DNA of 9,998 nt from an uncultured Collinsella sp. (GCA_900549655.1 UROZ01000073.1:1-9998); one strand, 5' to 3'; positions 1 to 6,999 are shown, counted from the first letter of the stretch. Numbers and translations: made by a program. The notes: a model not told the origin generated them from the sequence alone.

Positions 1-15
1 GGTAACAAGTGCCAT
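1..15 (-). CDS. 5' end of a divergent gene running off the left edge (partial, unidentified)
   Basis: On the minus strand an ATG at 15-13 opens a frame reading M-A-L-V-T before the window ends. It is preceded by a purine-rich ribosome-binding sequence (GGGAGAGGAG, complement of 25-34), nine bases upstream of the ATG. The good Shine-Dalgarno match at the right spacing is the only evidence; five residues cannot identify a product. The position, head-to-head with a DeoR-family regulator, is where such regulators often have their target gene, so it may be a sugar-metabolism or transport gene. That role is inference. Confidence 0.35.
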
Positions 16-291
16 GAGCGTTTGCTCCTCTCCCTCGCCCGCATCTGGACATCGGGCGTAGTTGTTCACAAGGCGTTTACCTTGCGTTTTGCTGCGCTCA
101 TTGTATGAAATTCAGTGGCTTTACACGCGCGAGATATTGAGCCCATGCAGGTCAATACAGTCGTTTTTGAAAAGTAAACGGAAGGAATTTGAGCCGAGTG
201 GACATGTTCGATATTGAATTTTGGGCGTTCAGCGTCTTTCTTTTATAGAAAAGATAAGTAATCGAAAGGTGTTTTCTTACTCAAAAAGAAA
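16..291. promoter_or_regulatory. Divergent intergenic region upstream of the DeoR-family regulator
   Basis: This stretch is richer in A and T than the genes around it and has no convincing ORF. A possible rightward promoter is TTGGGC at 221-226 and TATAGA at 244-249, with a 17-bp spacer; its -10 lies inside an imperfect dyad at 235-254 (TCTTT near the left end, AAAAGA at the right) that could be a regulator site. On the minus strand a TACAAT hexamer (complement of 100-105) could be the -10 of the leftward gene, but I see no good -35 for it. These are weak matches; the region is best read as a shared divergent control region. Confidence 0.3.
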
Positions 292-348
292 ATGAACGAA
301 AATAGAGTCAACACAATTCCTGCAAATTTAGCCGAGAATGGAGCAAGC

Positions 349-1152
349 ATGGCCCAAGCCACCAACCGTGCCTTTGCCGACGAACGCCGTACCGCCATTT
401 TGGAAATGCTCGATCATAATGCCTCGGTGCAGGTAGCAGAAATCGCCCAGACCTTTGGCGTGTCCTCCGTCACCGCCCGCGCCGACCTGGACGCGCTCGC
501 CGAAGCAGGCAAGCTGCGCCGCACGCACGGCGGTGCCGTATCACTCCACAAACGTCTGACCGTCTCCACGCAGGATCGCCGCATCAATGTCAACGTCGCC
601 GCCAAGCAGGCCATCGCGCAAAGCGCCATCGAGCTCGTCAATGACGGCGACACGCTGCTCGTCGACTCGGGCACCACGGCGCTCGAGTTCGTCCGGCTCC
701 TCGATCAGCGCGACGGTATCACCGTCATCACGGCCGACATTACCATTGCCGATTACATCGACGAGAGCATGCCCTCAGTCGATGTCGTCATGCTGGGCGG
801 GGCGCTGCGCAAAGGCCATCGTTATTTGTACGGACCGCTCACTATGCAGGCGCTCCAAATGGTCCATGCCGATCTGGCCGTCATGTGCCCCGGCGCCTTT
901 GTCCCCAGCTGCGGCTTTACGACCGACTTTCCCCAGATGGCCGAGACCAAAACGGCTATGATCACCGCGGCCCATCAAAGCGTCGCCCTCATGGACGCCA
1001 GCAAGGTTAACGGACGCGGCATGTACCGCTTTGCCGAGCTTGCCGATGTCGACTCCATCGTGATGGACCGTGACCCCGACCATGCCGTCGCCACCTCGAT
1101 CGCCGAGGCCACTGACAGCTCACGTCCAGCCCTCGTCATCGCCGGCGCTTAA
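349..1152 (+). CDS. DeoR-family transcriptional regulator of sugar metabolism
   Basis: Cytoplasmic DNA-binding repressor of the DeoR/GlpR family. The N-terminal winged helix-turn-helix reads from ERRTAILEML through VAEIAQTFGVSSVTARADL to GKLRRTHGGAV, the classic family signature. The rest is a DeoRC sugar-phosphate-sensing domain, recognisable from DGDTLLVDSGTTALEF, VVMLGGALRKG, an ETKTAMI segment and VALMDASK near the end. I prefer the ATG at 349 (267 residues): it has GGAG at 340-343 with 5-nt spacing and begins just before the conserved ERR. The frame stays open to an ATG at 292 (286 residues), but those 19 extra codons are AT-rich, unlike the rest of the gene, and lack a well-placed RBS. 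The family usually responds to a phosphorylated sugar; the ligand here cannot be read. It faces the gene leaving the left edge, a plausible target. It converges on fprA. Confidence 0.88.
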   Translation: MAQATNRAFADERRTAILEMLDHNASVQVAEIAQTFGVSSVTARADLDALAEAGKLRRTHGGAVSLHKRLTVSTQDRRINVNVAAKQAIAQSAIELVNDGDTLLVDSGTTALEFVRLLDQRDGITVITADITIADYIDESMPSVDVVMLGGALRKGHRYLYGPLTMQALQMVHADLAVMCPGAFVPSCGFTTDFPQMAETKTAMITAAHQSVALMDASKVNGRGMYRFAELADVDSIVMDRDPDHAVATSIAEATDSSRPALVIAGA

Positions 1153-1154
1153 AC

Positions 1155-1195
1155 AAAAACCACCACAAAGGTGCCTGTCCCCTTCGTGGTGGTTT
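1155..1195. terminator. Bidirectional hairpin terminator between the regulator and fprA
   Basis: AAACCACCAC-AAAGG at 1157-1171 pairs with CCTTCGTGGTGGTTT at 1181-1195. This is a 15-bp stem with a single A/C mismatch and a 9-nt loop. Read leftward, the stem is followed by a T-rich run (TTTTTGTTT, complement of 1151-1159), so it is a good terminator for fprA. Read rightward, only TTT follows, so it is weaker for the deoR-type gene. It sits between two convergent stop codons. Confidence 0.8.
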
Positions 1196-1217
1196 GAGCG
1201 TTAAAAGCGATATATCG

Positions 1218-2378
1218 CTACTTGGACAGCTCGTCGGCGAGGGCTTCGATCTGGGCGCGCGATGCGTCGTTGAGCGAACCCAGGACGGTCACCTTGTTCT
1301 GCGTCAGGGTGATGTCCTTCATGCCCTCGAGTTCCTTGGTCATGACCTTGGCGGCCGCGGGTGCCCAGGAGCCGGCCTCGACGAGCGCCACCGTGCGGTT
1401 CTGGTAGGCATGCTCGGCGAGCGTGTGGATGAAGGTGCTCATGAACGGGAAAATCTCACCCTGGTAGGTGATGGAAGCGAGCACCAGACGGTCATAGCGG
1501 AACGCGTCCTCAACGGCCTCGGCCATGTCATCGCGAGCCAGGTCAAAGACGGAGACCTTCTGGCCGCGAGCCTCGAGCGCCACGGCGAGCTCCTCGACGG
1601 CAGCTTTCAGGTGACCGTAGACGCTCGCGTAGGCAATGGTGATGCCCTCGTCCTCGGGCTGGTAGCTCGACCAGGTGTTGTAGGTGTCGAGGTAATAACC
1701 CAGGTTCTCGGTCAGCACGGGGCCGTGAAGCGGGCAGATGATCTGGATGTCCAGATCGGCGGCCTTCTTGAGCACGGCCTGCACGAACTTGCCGAACTTG
1801 CCGACGATACCAAAGTAGTAACGGCGCGCCTCGCAGGCCCAGCCTTCCGGGTCCTCGATGTCGTTGGCGCCGAACTTGCCAAAGCCATCGGCACTAAAGA
1901 GCACCTTGTCGGTGGCCTCGTAGGAGAACAGCACCTCGGGCCAGTGCACGTTGGGGGCGCCGACGAAGGTCAGGCTGTGGCCACCCAGATCGAGCACGTC
2001 GCCCTCTTTGACGACCATCTTGCGCTCGGGGTAGTCGGTGCCAAAGTAGTTGACCATCATACGGAAGGCGCCCATGCTGGCCACGATCTGTGCCTGGGGA
2101 TAGCGCTCCATAAAGGCGGCGATGCCAGCGGAGTGATCGGGCTCCATGTGGTGGACGACCAGGTAATCGGGCGTGCGACCGTCGAGCACGGCCTCGATGT
2201 TGCCGAGCCACTCATCAACAAAACCACCGTCGACCGAATCGGCGACAGCGATCTTCTCGCCCAAGATAACGTAGCTGTTGTATGCCATACCGTTCTCGGA
2301 CACGTCGTACTGGCCCTCGAACAGGTCGATGTCGTGATCTTCGACGCCAACGTAGCGGATATCCTTGGTGATCTCCAT
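1218..2378 (-). CDS. fprA: A-type flavoprotein (flavodiiron protein), oxygen/nitric oxide reductase
   Basis: Cytoplasmic flavodiiron protein that reduces O2 to water and/or NO to N2O using electrons from rubredoxin or a related donor, protecting anaerobes from oxidative or nitrosative stress. The 386 residues fit the minimal class A form. The N-terminal half is a metallo-beta-lactamase-like domain with all diiron ligands visible: H77-x-E79-x-D81-H82 (HHMEPDHSAG), H145 (NVHWPEV), D164 (LFSADGFG) and H218 (CPLHGP). The C-terminal half is a flavodoxin-like FMN domain starting at about 246 (ITIAYASVYGHL), with SITYQGEIFPFMSTF and VEAGSWAP typical of the family. No rubredoxin extension is present. 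The start at 2378 is set by AGGAGG (complement of 2388-2393), 9 nt upstream; the frame is open to 2447, but that extension is not family-like. Whether O2 or NO is the main substrate cannot be told from sequence. It lies downstream of the LacI-type gene, same strand, 129 bp apart, and probably has its own promoter. Confidence 0.95.
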   Translation of the reverse strand: MEITKDIRYVGVEDHDIDLFEGQYDVSENGMAYNSYVILGEKIAVADSVDGGFVDEWLGNIEAVLDGRTPDYLVVHHMEPDHSAGIAAFMERYPQAQIVASMGAFRMMVNYFGTDYPERKMVVKEGDVLDLGGHSLTFVGAPNVHWPEVLFSYEATDKVLFSADGFGKFGANDIEDPEGWACEARRYYFGIVGKFGKFVQAVLKKAADLDIQIICPLHGPVLTENLGYYLDTYNTWSSYQPEDEGITIAYASVYGHLKAAVEELAVALEARGQKVSVFDLARDDMAEAVEDAFRYDRLVLASITYQGEIFPFMSTFIHTLAEHAYQNRTVALVEAGSWAPAAAKVMTKELEGMKDITLTQNKVTVLGSLNDASRAQIEALADELSK

Positions 2379-2394
2379 CAGGCAAAGCCTCCTA

Positions 2395-2421
2395 GATAGA
2401 CAAAAGAACCCGTCTATCATA
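2395..2421 (-). promoter_or_regulatory. Candidate fprA -10 box and overlapping inverted repeat
   Basis: Read on the minus strand, TATGAT (2421-2416) is a good -10 hexamer 38-43 bases upstream of the fprA ATG. It is overlapped by a perfect 7-bp inverted repeat: GATAGAC (2395-2401) and GTCTATC (2412-2418) with a 10-nt spacer. The dyad sits over the -10 and expected start point, immediately upstream of the RBS, where a repressor would act. No clear -35 is visible at 16-18 bp. Promoter and operator roles are inferred. Confidence 0.35.
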
Positions 2422-2507
2422 GCACTCGGCTGCATCCCAACAGCCATCTGCCGGCATCCTTACCATTTGTTATTGATGTTCAACATATCACCGTTGACCT
2501 GCGGAAA

Positions 2508-3539
2508 CTATGCGCGCGGTATCGCCGTGCTATGTCGAATGATGAGTTGGCCGGGAATACGAATGGCAACGGTTTTGCCCACCGTACCCACCTCGGGAAC
2601 CGCATGCTCAAACACCTCGCGTCCGCGCTGATGAAGATCGAATCGCACGGTCGTGAGCTCGTTGTGTGCGACAAAATCGTCGAGCGAATCGTCGACACCC
2701 ACCACGCTCACGTCCTCGGGTACGCGCAGGCCGCTATCGCGCAGCGCGGCGATGGCGCCATTTGCCATCTGATCGTTTGCCGCATAGATCGCCGTCATGG
2801 TGCGGTCGTGCTCGGCCAGGTACCTGCCGGCTTCGTAACCGCTGTTGGCAGACCAGTCGCCCTCGAGCGGCTCCACCGGCTCGATATGCCTGCGCTCGAG
2901 CGCGTCTTGCCAGCCGGCGCGGCGGAACTGCTCGTCCACCGAGAAGGACGGACCACCGATATAGCGGATCTGCTCGTGGCCAAGCTCAAACAGGTGATCC
3001 ATAAGCAGCAGCGAGCAGCCGTAATGGTCGGAGTCGACCGTGGTCACGCGGGGATGCGCGTACATGGTGACGATAACCGTGCCGATACCCGGCAGCGGAT
3101 CAAACGTCTCAAAGTCGGGCGCCATGCGGCTCATGCCGATGATGATGCCGTCCACCGGCAATGCGGCCATACGACGCGTGGCCTCGGCAAGCGAGAATTC
3201 CTCGGTCTTGGACATCTCGACCAGCGTGATGGCGCAAGCATGCTCGCGTGCGGCGCTGGCAATGCCGTCAATCATCGTGAGGTTCCCAAACTTGGTGACG
3301 TCGTTAACACACAGACCGACCGAATGGTAGCGACCATCGCGCAGGGAGCGACCGGCATAGCTGGGGCGAAAGCCAAGTTCCTGCATGGCGGTCTGCACGC
3401 GCTGACGCGTCTGCTCGTTAACGTTAGGCAGGCCGTTGGCAACGCGCGAAACCGTCTGCTGCGAAACGCCAGCAGCACGGGCGACGTCGGCCATGGAGAC
3501 CGGACGAGAACTTGTATCGTTGGAGGGGCGCCTTGCCAC
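2508..3539 (-). CDS. LacI/GalR-family transcriptional repressor, probable regulator of galKT
   Basis: Cytoplasmic sugar-responsive repressor, 343 residues, normal family length. The N-terminal helix-turn-helix covers about 15-40 (SMADVARAAGVSQQTVSRVANG), followed by the hinge helix region (QELGFRPSYAGRSLRDG, 53-69) that inserts at a central CG in LacI-family operators. The rest is a periplasmic-binding-protein-like effector domain; positions expected to touch the sugar are represented by D169/D171 (TTVDSDHYG), R206-R207 (EQFRRAGW) and D256 (AANDQMANGA), with VVGVDDS near 279-285. The start is a GTG at 3539 with AAGGTG (complement of 3545-3550) 5 nt upstream; the ATG at residue 16 would cut into the HTH. 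It is divergent from galK across a region with three matching pseudopalindromes, so it very probably controls galKT and itself. The inducer (galactose or a galactoside) is inferred from context only. Confidence 0.93.
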   Translation of the reverse strand: MARRPSNDTSSRPVSMADVARAAGVSQQTVSRVANGLPNVNEQTRQRVQTAMQELGFRPSYAGRSLRDGRYHSVGLCVNDVTKFGNLTMIDGIASAAREHACAITLVEMSKTEEFSLAEATRRMAALPVDGIIIGMSRMAPDFETFDPLPGIGTVIVTMYAHPRVTTVDSDHYGCSLLLMDHLFELGHEQIRYIGGPSFSVDEQFRRAGWQDALERRHIEPVEPLEGDWSANSGYEAGRYLAEHDRTMTAIYAANDQMANGAIAALRDSGLRVPEDVSVVGVDDSLDDFVAHNELTTVRFDLHQRGREVFEHAVPEVGTVGKTVAIRIPGQLIIRHSTAIPRA

Positions 3540-3632
3540 AAGATCACCTTCACCCTTGCGAGATCAAAATAGCGTACATGCCGACCCGTGCAGAAATAGA
3601 GCCCGCGCGGAGGACCGCTATCGTCGGACGCA

Positions 3633-3646
3633 TGTTAACGTACTCT
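3633..3646 (+). promoter_or_regulatory. Candidate LacI-family operator, site A
   Basis: TGTTAACGTACTCT, matching sites B and C at 13 of 14 positions, with the central ACGT that LacI-family hinge helices typically require. It lies 94 bp upstream of the GTG start of the LacI-type gene, so it would serve that promoter and could loop to sites B or C. Confidence 0.6.
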
Positions 3647-3751
3647 ACTTTTTCTGGCTGCAGCCCTTCTGCTCTATAAGTCCATACGGCACTACCGTTC
3701 ACGGCCGAATATCGACCGATTACCAGATTCTCAAAAAGTGATAAGCGTTGT

Positions 3752-3769
3752 GTTATGAGTACGTTAACA
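3752..3769 (-). promoter_or_regulatory. Candidate LacI-family operator, site B (inverted copy)
   Basis: GTTATGAGTACGTTAACA is the exact reverse complement of the 18-bp sequence at 3820-3837. The 14-bp core TGAGTACGTTAACA (3756-3769) has outer TG and CA and a central ACGT. Its centre is 64 bp from that of site C, close to six helical turns, which would place both on the same DNA face. Confidence 0.65.
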
Positions 3770-3782
3770 TAGCCCTTAACGT

Positions 3783-3812
3783 GCGGCATTGTGGATGCTG
3801 AGTTCATGCCGC
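3783..3812. repeat. Inverted repeat GCGGCAT/ATGCCGC between operators B and C
   Basis: A perfect 7-bp inverted repeat (3783-3789 and 3806-3812) with a 16-nt spacer. A half-operator-like TTAACGT (3776-3782) abuts its left arm. It may be a site for a second regulator or a hairpin in the galK leader; nothing in the sequence decides. I could not find a convincing -35/-10 pair for galK in this region. Confidence 0.35.
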
Positions 3813-3819
3813 TTCAAAT

Positions 3820-3837
3820 TGTTAACGTACTCATAAC
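3820..3837 (+). promoter_or_regulatory. Candidate LacI-family operator, site C, proximal to galK
   Basis: TGTTAACGTACTCATAAC, exact inverted copy of site B over 18 bp. It ends 41 bp before the galK ATG, so it would overlap the promoter or early transcript of galKT and is the most likely site of direct repression. Sites B and C are probably bound together. Confidence 0.65.
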
Positions 3838-3878
3838 GACGCAAAAAATCGTCCGTACGCGCCAAGGAAAGGACCCCC

Positions 3879-5084
3879 ATGACCACCCCCGACGAAAAGA
3901 CGCTCGCCACGCTCACCAAGCTGTTTGAGGAGGAGTTTGGCCCCATCGGCGACCGACAGGTGCTCTATGTGCACGCCCCCGGCCGTTCCGAGATCAGCGG
4001 CAACCACACCGACCACGAGGGCGGCCACGTTATCGCCGGCTCGCTCGATGTCGCCGTCGACGGCATCGCCGTGGCGACCGATACCAACAAGGTTCGCGTT
4101 GCCGACGAGGGTTACCCCACCTTTGAGATCACGCTCGACACGCTGGATGTTCAGGAGTCCGAGAAGAGCACGTCCGCAAGCCTCGTCCGCGGTATGGCCC
4201 ACGAGATTGCAGCGCTTGGTGTTGAGCCCAAGGGCTTCGACTTCGCCTTTACCTGCTCCGTCCCTTCGGGCGGCGGCCTTTCCAGCTCTGCCGCCGTCGA
4301 GGCGGCATACGGTCGCGCCATGGAGACGCTCTGGGGCGCACCCGCCATCGAGCCCGTCGCGCTCGCCCAGATGAGCCAGCGCACCGAGAACAACTACTAT
4401 GGCAAGCCCTGCGGTCTGATGGACCAGGCCGCTGTGTGCCTGGGCGGCCTTGCCTACATGGACTTTGAGGACCAGGCTCAGCCTAAAACCCAGAAGCTCG
4501 AACTCAACTTTGAGGATCACGGCTATGCGCTCGTGCTCGTTAAGGTTGGTGCCGACCACGTGGCCGCCACCGACGATTACGCTGCCGTTCCGCGCGAGAT
4601 GCAAGACGTCGCCGCCGAGTTTGGCAAGGCACGCCTGTGCGAGGTCGATGTTGCCGATTTTGACGCCAAGCTCCCCGAGCTGCGCGCCAAGCTGGGCGAC
4701 CGTGCCTGCCTGCGCGCCGTTCACTACTGGTACGAGAACGGTCTGGTCGACAAGCGCTGGGCAGCTCTGAACGCCGGCGACATTGACCAGTTCCTAGTCC
4801 TGACGCGCGAGTCCGGCGCCAGCTCCGCCATGTACCTGCAGAATGTTGTTGCCAAACTGGGTGCCGAGCAGCCTTCCATGTACGCACTTGCTCTTGCCGA
4901 GCATGTGCTCGACGGCCGTGGCGCCGTTCGTATTCACGGCGGCGGCTTTGGCGGTACCATCCAGGCCTTCGTGCCGCTCGATCTGGTCGACACCTTCATT
5001 GCCAAGATGAACGGCTGGCTGGGCGAGGGCTCTGCCCGCCACTACGCGATTTCTGACAAGGGGGCTTACGCGGCATGGCTGTAA
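3879..5084 (+). CDS. galK: Galactokinase
   Basis: Cytoplasmic GHMP-family kinase that phosphorylates alpha-D-galactose to galactose 1-phosphate with ATP, the first committed step of the Leloir pathway. The 401 residues are full length. The galactokinase signature region is APGRSEISGNHTDHEGG (33-49), with the catalytic Arg R36; the GHMP ATP-binding motif is VPSGGGLSSSAA (128-139); the catalytic Asp is D182 in CGLMDQ; and the C-terminal glycine-rich motif is RIHGGGFGGT (351-360). The first motif departs from the textbook GRxNLIGEHTDY: N42 replaces Glu and H46 replaces Tyr, which I believe marks a Gram-positive anaerobe clade. The ATG at 3879 has AAAGGA (3868-3873) 5 nt upstream. It is first gene of the galKT unit, overlapping galT by 10 nt, and is probably repressed by the divergent LacI-family protein. 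Strict specificity for galactose is assumed from the galT partner. Confidence 0.95.
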   Translation: MTTPDEKTLATLTKLFEEEFGPIGDRQVLYVHAPGRSEISGNHTDHEGGHVIAGSLDVAVDGIAVATDTNKVRVADEGYPTFEITLDTLDVQESEKSTSASLVRGMAHEIAALGVEPKGFDFAFTCSVPSGGGLSSSAAVEAAYGRAMETLWGAPAIEPVALAQMSQRTENNYYGKPCGLMDQAAVCLGGLAYMDFEDQAQPKTQKLELNFEDHGYALVLVKVGADHVAATDDYAAVPREMQDVAAEFGKARLCEVDVADFDAKLPELRAKLGDRACLRAVHYWYENGLVDKRWAALNAGDIDQFLVLTRESGASSAMYLQNVVAKLGAEQPSMYALALAEHVLDGRGAVRIHGGGFGGTIQAFVPLDLVDTFIAKMNGWLGEGSARHYAISDKGAYAAWL

Positions 5085-6703
5085 TGACCGACGTGCGCGA
5101 GGCCGCGCAGAACCTGATCGAGTACGCTATCCACCGATCGATGATCGGCCAGGACGATCGCATCTGGGCATACAACACCATTTTGGAGTGCATCGGCGCC
5201 ACGGGCCCCGCACTCGACATGACTTGGGCACTCCAAGTTGAGAAACTCTCGCTCTTGCACCCCGATACCCTGCCCGACTTTGACCTGGAGGGCACGCTCG
5301 CCGCGCTTGCTGAGGCCGCCGTTGCCAACGGCGCCGCCGAGGACACGGCGTCGGGCCGCGACCGCATCGCCATGCGCATCATGGGCGCGCTGATGCCGAG
5401 GCCTTCGGTTGTAAACGAGGAGTTCGACGGCCGCATGGGCGTCAACGAGCCCCGCGCCGCGACCGACTGGTTCTACGGTCTGTGCTGCGACGCCGGCTAC
5501 GTGCGCCGCGCCGCCATCGCGCGCAATATCAAATGGAACACCCCCACCAACTGGGGTGACCTGGAGATCACTATCAACCTGTCAAAGCCCGAAAAGGACC
5601 CGCGCGATATTGCCGCAGCCGGTGCCGCCAAAAACACGGGCGAGAAGTATCCCGCCTGTCAGCTCTGCATCGAGAACGAGGGCTACCCCGGACGCTCCGC
5701 CGCAGCCGACGGCGGCGCTCATCCCGCCCGTCAGAACCTGCGCGTTATTCCCATCCAGCTCGACGGCGAGCGCTGGGGCTTCCAGTACAGCCCGTACGCG
5801 TACTTTAACGAGCACTGCATTGCCATGAGCTCCGAGCATCGCCCGATGCACGTGGACCGCAAGGGTCTGACCTGCCTGCTCGACTTTGTCGACCTGTTCC
5901 CGCACTACTTTATTGGCTCCAACGCCGACCTGCCCATCGTGGGCGGCTCGATTCTGTCGCACGACCACTTCCAGGGCGGCGCGCACGAGTTCCCCATGAT
6001 GCACGCCGCCGAGGTCTCGCAGTTTAGCATGCCCGGCTTTGACCAGGTCAGCGGTACCGTGTTGCAGTGGCCGCTTTCGGTGCTGCGACTGCGCTCGCAC
6101 GACCGCGCCCAGCTGCTCGACGCCACCGAGAAGATTATCCTCGCCTGGCGCGAGTGGACCGATGAGTCGGTGGGCGTCATCGCGCACACAGCCGACGGCG
6201 TGGCCCACAACACCGTGACGCCCGTCATTCGCCGCGTGGACTCCCGCGGCAACGCCGGCGGCGAGATTTACGAGGCCTACCTGGCGCTTCGCTGCAATAT
6301 CACGACCGACGAGCACCCGCTAGGCGTTTTCCACCCACATGCCGAGTACCACCACATTAAGAAGGAGAACATCGGCCTGATCGAAGTCATGGGCCTTGCC
6401 ATTCTGCCGCCGCGCCTGGTTCCCGAGCTTGGCGCTGTCCGTGAGCATCTGCTGGCAGCCAAGGTCGATGCCAGCTACGACCTTGCCGGTGCGCTCGAGG
6501 GCGATGATCTTTGCCGCAGCCACGCCGCATGGGCTGAGGACGTCTTTGCCCGCCGCGCCGACGAGCTTACGGCCGACAACGCCATCGATATCCTGCACGA
6601 GGAGGTCGGCGTGGTGTTTGGCCACGTGCTCGACAACGCCGGCGTCTTTAAGTGGGACGAGGCAGGACGTGCCGCCCAGCAGCGCTTTATCGACTCGCTG
6701 TAG
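5075..6703 (+). CDS. galT: UDP-glucose--hexose-1-phosphate uridylyltransferase, class II
   Basis: Cytoplasmic enzyme that transfers UMP from UDP-glucose to galactose 1-phosphate, giving UDP-galactose and glucose 1-phosphate, the second Leloir step. The 542 residues match the longer class II (Firmicutes/actinobacterial GalT2) form rather than the roughly 350-residue E. coli type. Signatures include SILSHDHFQGGAHEFPM (292-308), whose H296-D-H298-F-Q300 corresponds to the HPHxQ active site with H298 the likely uridylylated residue, and HHIKKENIGLIEVMGLAIL (426-444), preceded by FHPH at 419-422. A Cys pair is at 195/198 (ACQLC). Start: ATG at 5075 has AAGGGGG (5058-5064) 10 nt upstream and overlaps galK; an in-frame ATG at 5084 forms TAATG with the galK stop and is the alternative. 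Both imply translational coupling. The transcript ends at the terminator just downstream. galE is absent here and must be elsewhere. Confidence 0.95.
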   Translation: MAVMTDVREAAQNLIEYAIHRSMIGQDDRIWAYNTILECIGATGPALDMTWALQVEKLSLLHPDTLPDFDLEGTLAALAEAAVANGAAEDTASGRDRIAMRIMGALMPRPSVVNEEFDGRMGVNEPRAATDWFYGLCCDAGYVRRAAIARNIKWNTPTNWGDLEITINLSKPEKDPRDIAAAGAAKNTGEKYPACQLCIENEGYPGRSAAADGGAHPARQNLRVIPIQLDGERWGFQYSPYAYFNEHCIAMSSEHRPMHVDRKGLTCLLDFVDLFPHYFIGSNADLPIVGGSILSHDHFQGGAHEFPMMHAAEVSQFSMPGFDQVSGTVLQWPLSVLRLRSHDRAQLLDATEKIILAWREWTDESVGVIAHTADGVAHNTVTPVIRRVDSRGNAGGEIYEAYLALRCNITTDEHPLGVFHPHAEYHHIKKENIGLIEVMGLAILPPRLVPELGAVREHLLAAKVDASYDLAGALEGDDLCRSHAAWAEDVFARRADELTADNAIDILHEEVGVVFGHVLDNAGVFKWDEAGRAAQQRFIDSL

Positions 6704-6757
6704 AGCACAGACCCGGACGCTCAACGGCAGCCCCCACGACATAGCCACCTACACGAC

Positions 6758-6784
6758 AACGGCGCCCGCGGGCGCCGTTTTCTG
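6758..6784 (+). terminator. Rho-independent terminator of galKT
   Basis: A perfect GC-rich palindrome at 6758-6779 (left arm AACGGCGCCC, right arm GGGCGCCGTT) is followed directly by a short T run (TTTTC). It starts 55 bp after the galT stop. The left bases of the stem also give an A-containing start, but the T run on the plus strand fits galKT. Confidence 0.85.
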
Positions 6785-6813
6785 ATGCAAGGGTAGCTAA
6801 TTTGCACCAAAAC

Positions 6814-6848
6814 AAGGAGTTTTCCAAACTGCCGGCAGAGAAGGAACG
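6814..6848 (+). repeat. Left copy of a 35-nt imperfect repeat flanking the ATPase cassette
   Basis: This 35-nt sequence matches 8325-8359 at 31 positions in the same orientation. Both contain AAACTGCCGGCA, and the left copy includes the 10-bp palindrome CTGCCGGCAG, flanked by TTCC and AGGAA. A palindrome-centred, partly diverged sequence on both sides of one gene suggests a dispersed REP-like element rather than a recent target duplication. A small GGAAC/GTTCC inverted repeat overlaps its right end (6843-6860). Confidence 0.65.
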
Positions 6849-6870
6849 CCCCCAGGTTCCGACCTAAACC

Positions 6871-6960
6871 CCCACATTATTCGATGGAAAAACGTGGTTG
6901 CCTCCCACATTATTCGATGGAAAAACGTGGTTTACTCACACATTTTTCGATGGAAAGACC
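6871..6960 (+). repeat. Tandem repeat, 33-bp period, 2.7 copies, upstream of the ATPase gene
   Basis: Copies begin at 6871, 6904 and 6937. The first two are identical over 29 nt; the third differs at 3 of its first 22 positions and then diverges. The shared core is ACATT(A/T)TTCGATGGAAA. Copies 1 and 2 each contain an imperfect dyad (CCACATT near the left end, AACGTGG at the right). The period of 33 bp is close to three helical turns. The third copy's core lies where the -35 of the ATPase promoter should be, so the array looks like stacked protein-binding sites. It is not a CRISPR: the spacers are 4 nt. Confidence 0.75.
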
Positions 6961-6995
6961 AAGACGGTCTTATACTAACCATGATCGTTAGGGGG
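6948..6995 (+). promoter_or_regulatory. Promoter and RBS of the ATPase gene
   Basis: TATACT at 6971-6976 matches the -10 consensus at 5 of 6 positions. The -35 position at 17-18 bp upstream falls on the CGATGG core of the third tandem repeat and is a poor consensus match, suggesting activator dependence or direct control through the repeat. A perfect AGACC/GGTCT inverted repeat (6956-6960 and 6966-6970) lies between. The RBS AGGGGG (6990-6995) is 4 nt from the ATG, so the leader is short. Confidence 0.5.
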
Positions 6996-6999
6996 CAGT

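Noticed and set aside
147..179. Ten-codon ORF (ATGCAGGTC...) in the leader of the DeoR-family gene
   Set aside because: No ribosome-binding site and no feature suggesting a leader peptide.
1194..2399. 401-residue plus-strand ORF opposite fprA
   Set aside because: Antisense shadow: it has no recognisable domain, while the minus strand encodes a flavodiiron protein with every metal ligand.
2532..3572. 346-residue plus-strand ORF opposite the LacI-family gene
   Set aside because: Antisense shadow of a well-supported LacI-family regulator; its translation resembles no family I know.
6871..6960. Short CRISPR array
   Set aside because: Repeats are separated by only 4 nt, so there are no spacers, and no cas gene is nearby.
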